The translations under genes and the position numbers were made by a program. A DNA stretch of 5,897 nucleotides from Gelidibacter sp035515035 (lineage in GTDB: Bacteria > Bacteroidota > Bacteroidia > Flavobacteriales > Flavobacteriaceae): contig NZ_DATJCA010000032.1 in assembly GCF_035515035.1 (NCBI RefSeq), forward strand, positions 1 through 5,897. The letters run 5' to 3'. This document shows, piece after piece, positions 5,796 through 5,897 of the stretch; positions within the stretch are counted from its first letter, which is position 1, and each line of letters opens with the position of its first letter. The notes beneath the pieces are model-generated. The model was not told the DNA's origin. It was given only the letters and a program-made list of their open reading frames with translations, and ran no database searches.

Positions 5796-5838
5796 ATGAA
5801 AGTGAGCATAGCAAAATAAGTGCTCAAAATCGATTCAT
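5796..5838. repeat. Two-part hairpin downstream of integrase (second)
   Basis: The inner helix TGAGCA (5803-5808) pairs perfectly with TGCTCA (5821-5826) around a 12-base A-rich loop. The outer helix ATGAA (5796-5800) pairs with TTCAT (5834-5838). It follows the first hairpin by 12 bases. No protein-coding gene is supported between 5676 and the window end, which otherwise holds only AT-rich sequence. Confidence 0.4.
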
Positions 5839-5897
5839 TTGTGGTTAAATTTAGTGATTATCTTTTAATTTTTTGCGCATAGATTCTCCTTTAATAT

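Noticed and set aside
5851..5880. Nine-codon minus-strand ORF (MRKKLKDNH) with an AAGGAG-like ribosome site upstream
   Set aside because: Too short to support as a gene; the purine-rich site may be chance, and no longer minus-strand frame follows from it.
1..5897. CRISPR array, insertion sequence or defence gene cluster
   Set aside because: No regularly spaced 25-40 bp repeats, no transposase and no recognised defence domain are visible in the window.

Overview
The window looks like chromosomal DNA of a flavobacterium-like member of the Bacteroidota. The reasons are low GC, start codons without clear Shine-Dalgarno sites, several matches to the Bacteroidota -7 promoter element TAnnTTTG, and an integrase of the Bacteroidetes type. 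The genus cannot be told from the sequence alone.

Layout, left to right, all genes on the + strand. (1) 1-1438: the end of phosphate acetyltransferase (pta), then complete acetate kinase (ackA). This is the housekeeping acetyl-CoA / acetyl-phosphate / acetate pathway, closed by a hairpin terminator. A run of 7-bp tandem repeats lies between the two genes. (2) 1745-3003: two overlapping genes for membrane proteins, a small single-span protein with a Gly/Trp-rich motif and a polytopic protein that loosely resembles the HTTM/DoxX-like families. Their function is unknown and they probably form a unit. (3) 3152-3836: a 2H phosphoesterase (LigT / 2'-5' RNA ligase-like) gene broken by one frameshift. 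Its two HxT motifs now lie in different reading frames. (4) 4035-4248: a tRNA-Arg(UCU) gene with a good promoter, a hairpin-rich leader and a strong terminator. (5) 4272-5675: a tyrosine recombinase gene just downstream of the tRNA and pointing the same way, preceded by TCAACAA direct and inverted repeats. After it come a probable terminator and about 200 bp of non-coding DNA with two two-part hairpins.

The left two thirds reads as ordinary core chromosome. From the tRNA rightwards the arrangement of tRNA, repeats and integrase is the usual left edge of an integrated island or integrative element whose body would lie beyond position 5897. I see no clear sign of a new multi-gene system inside the window. 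The most rewarding points are the island edge, the integrase lacking the first catalytic arginine, the frameshifted 2H gene, the unassigned membrane pair and the structured non-coding stretches.
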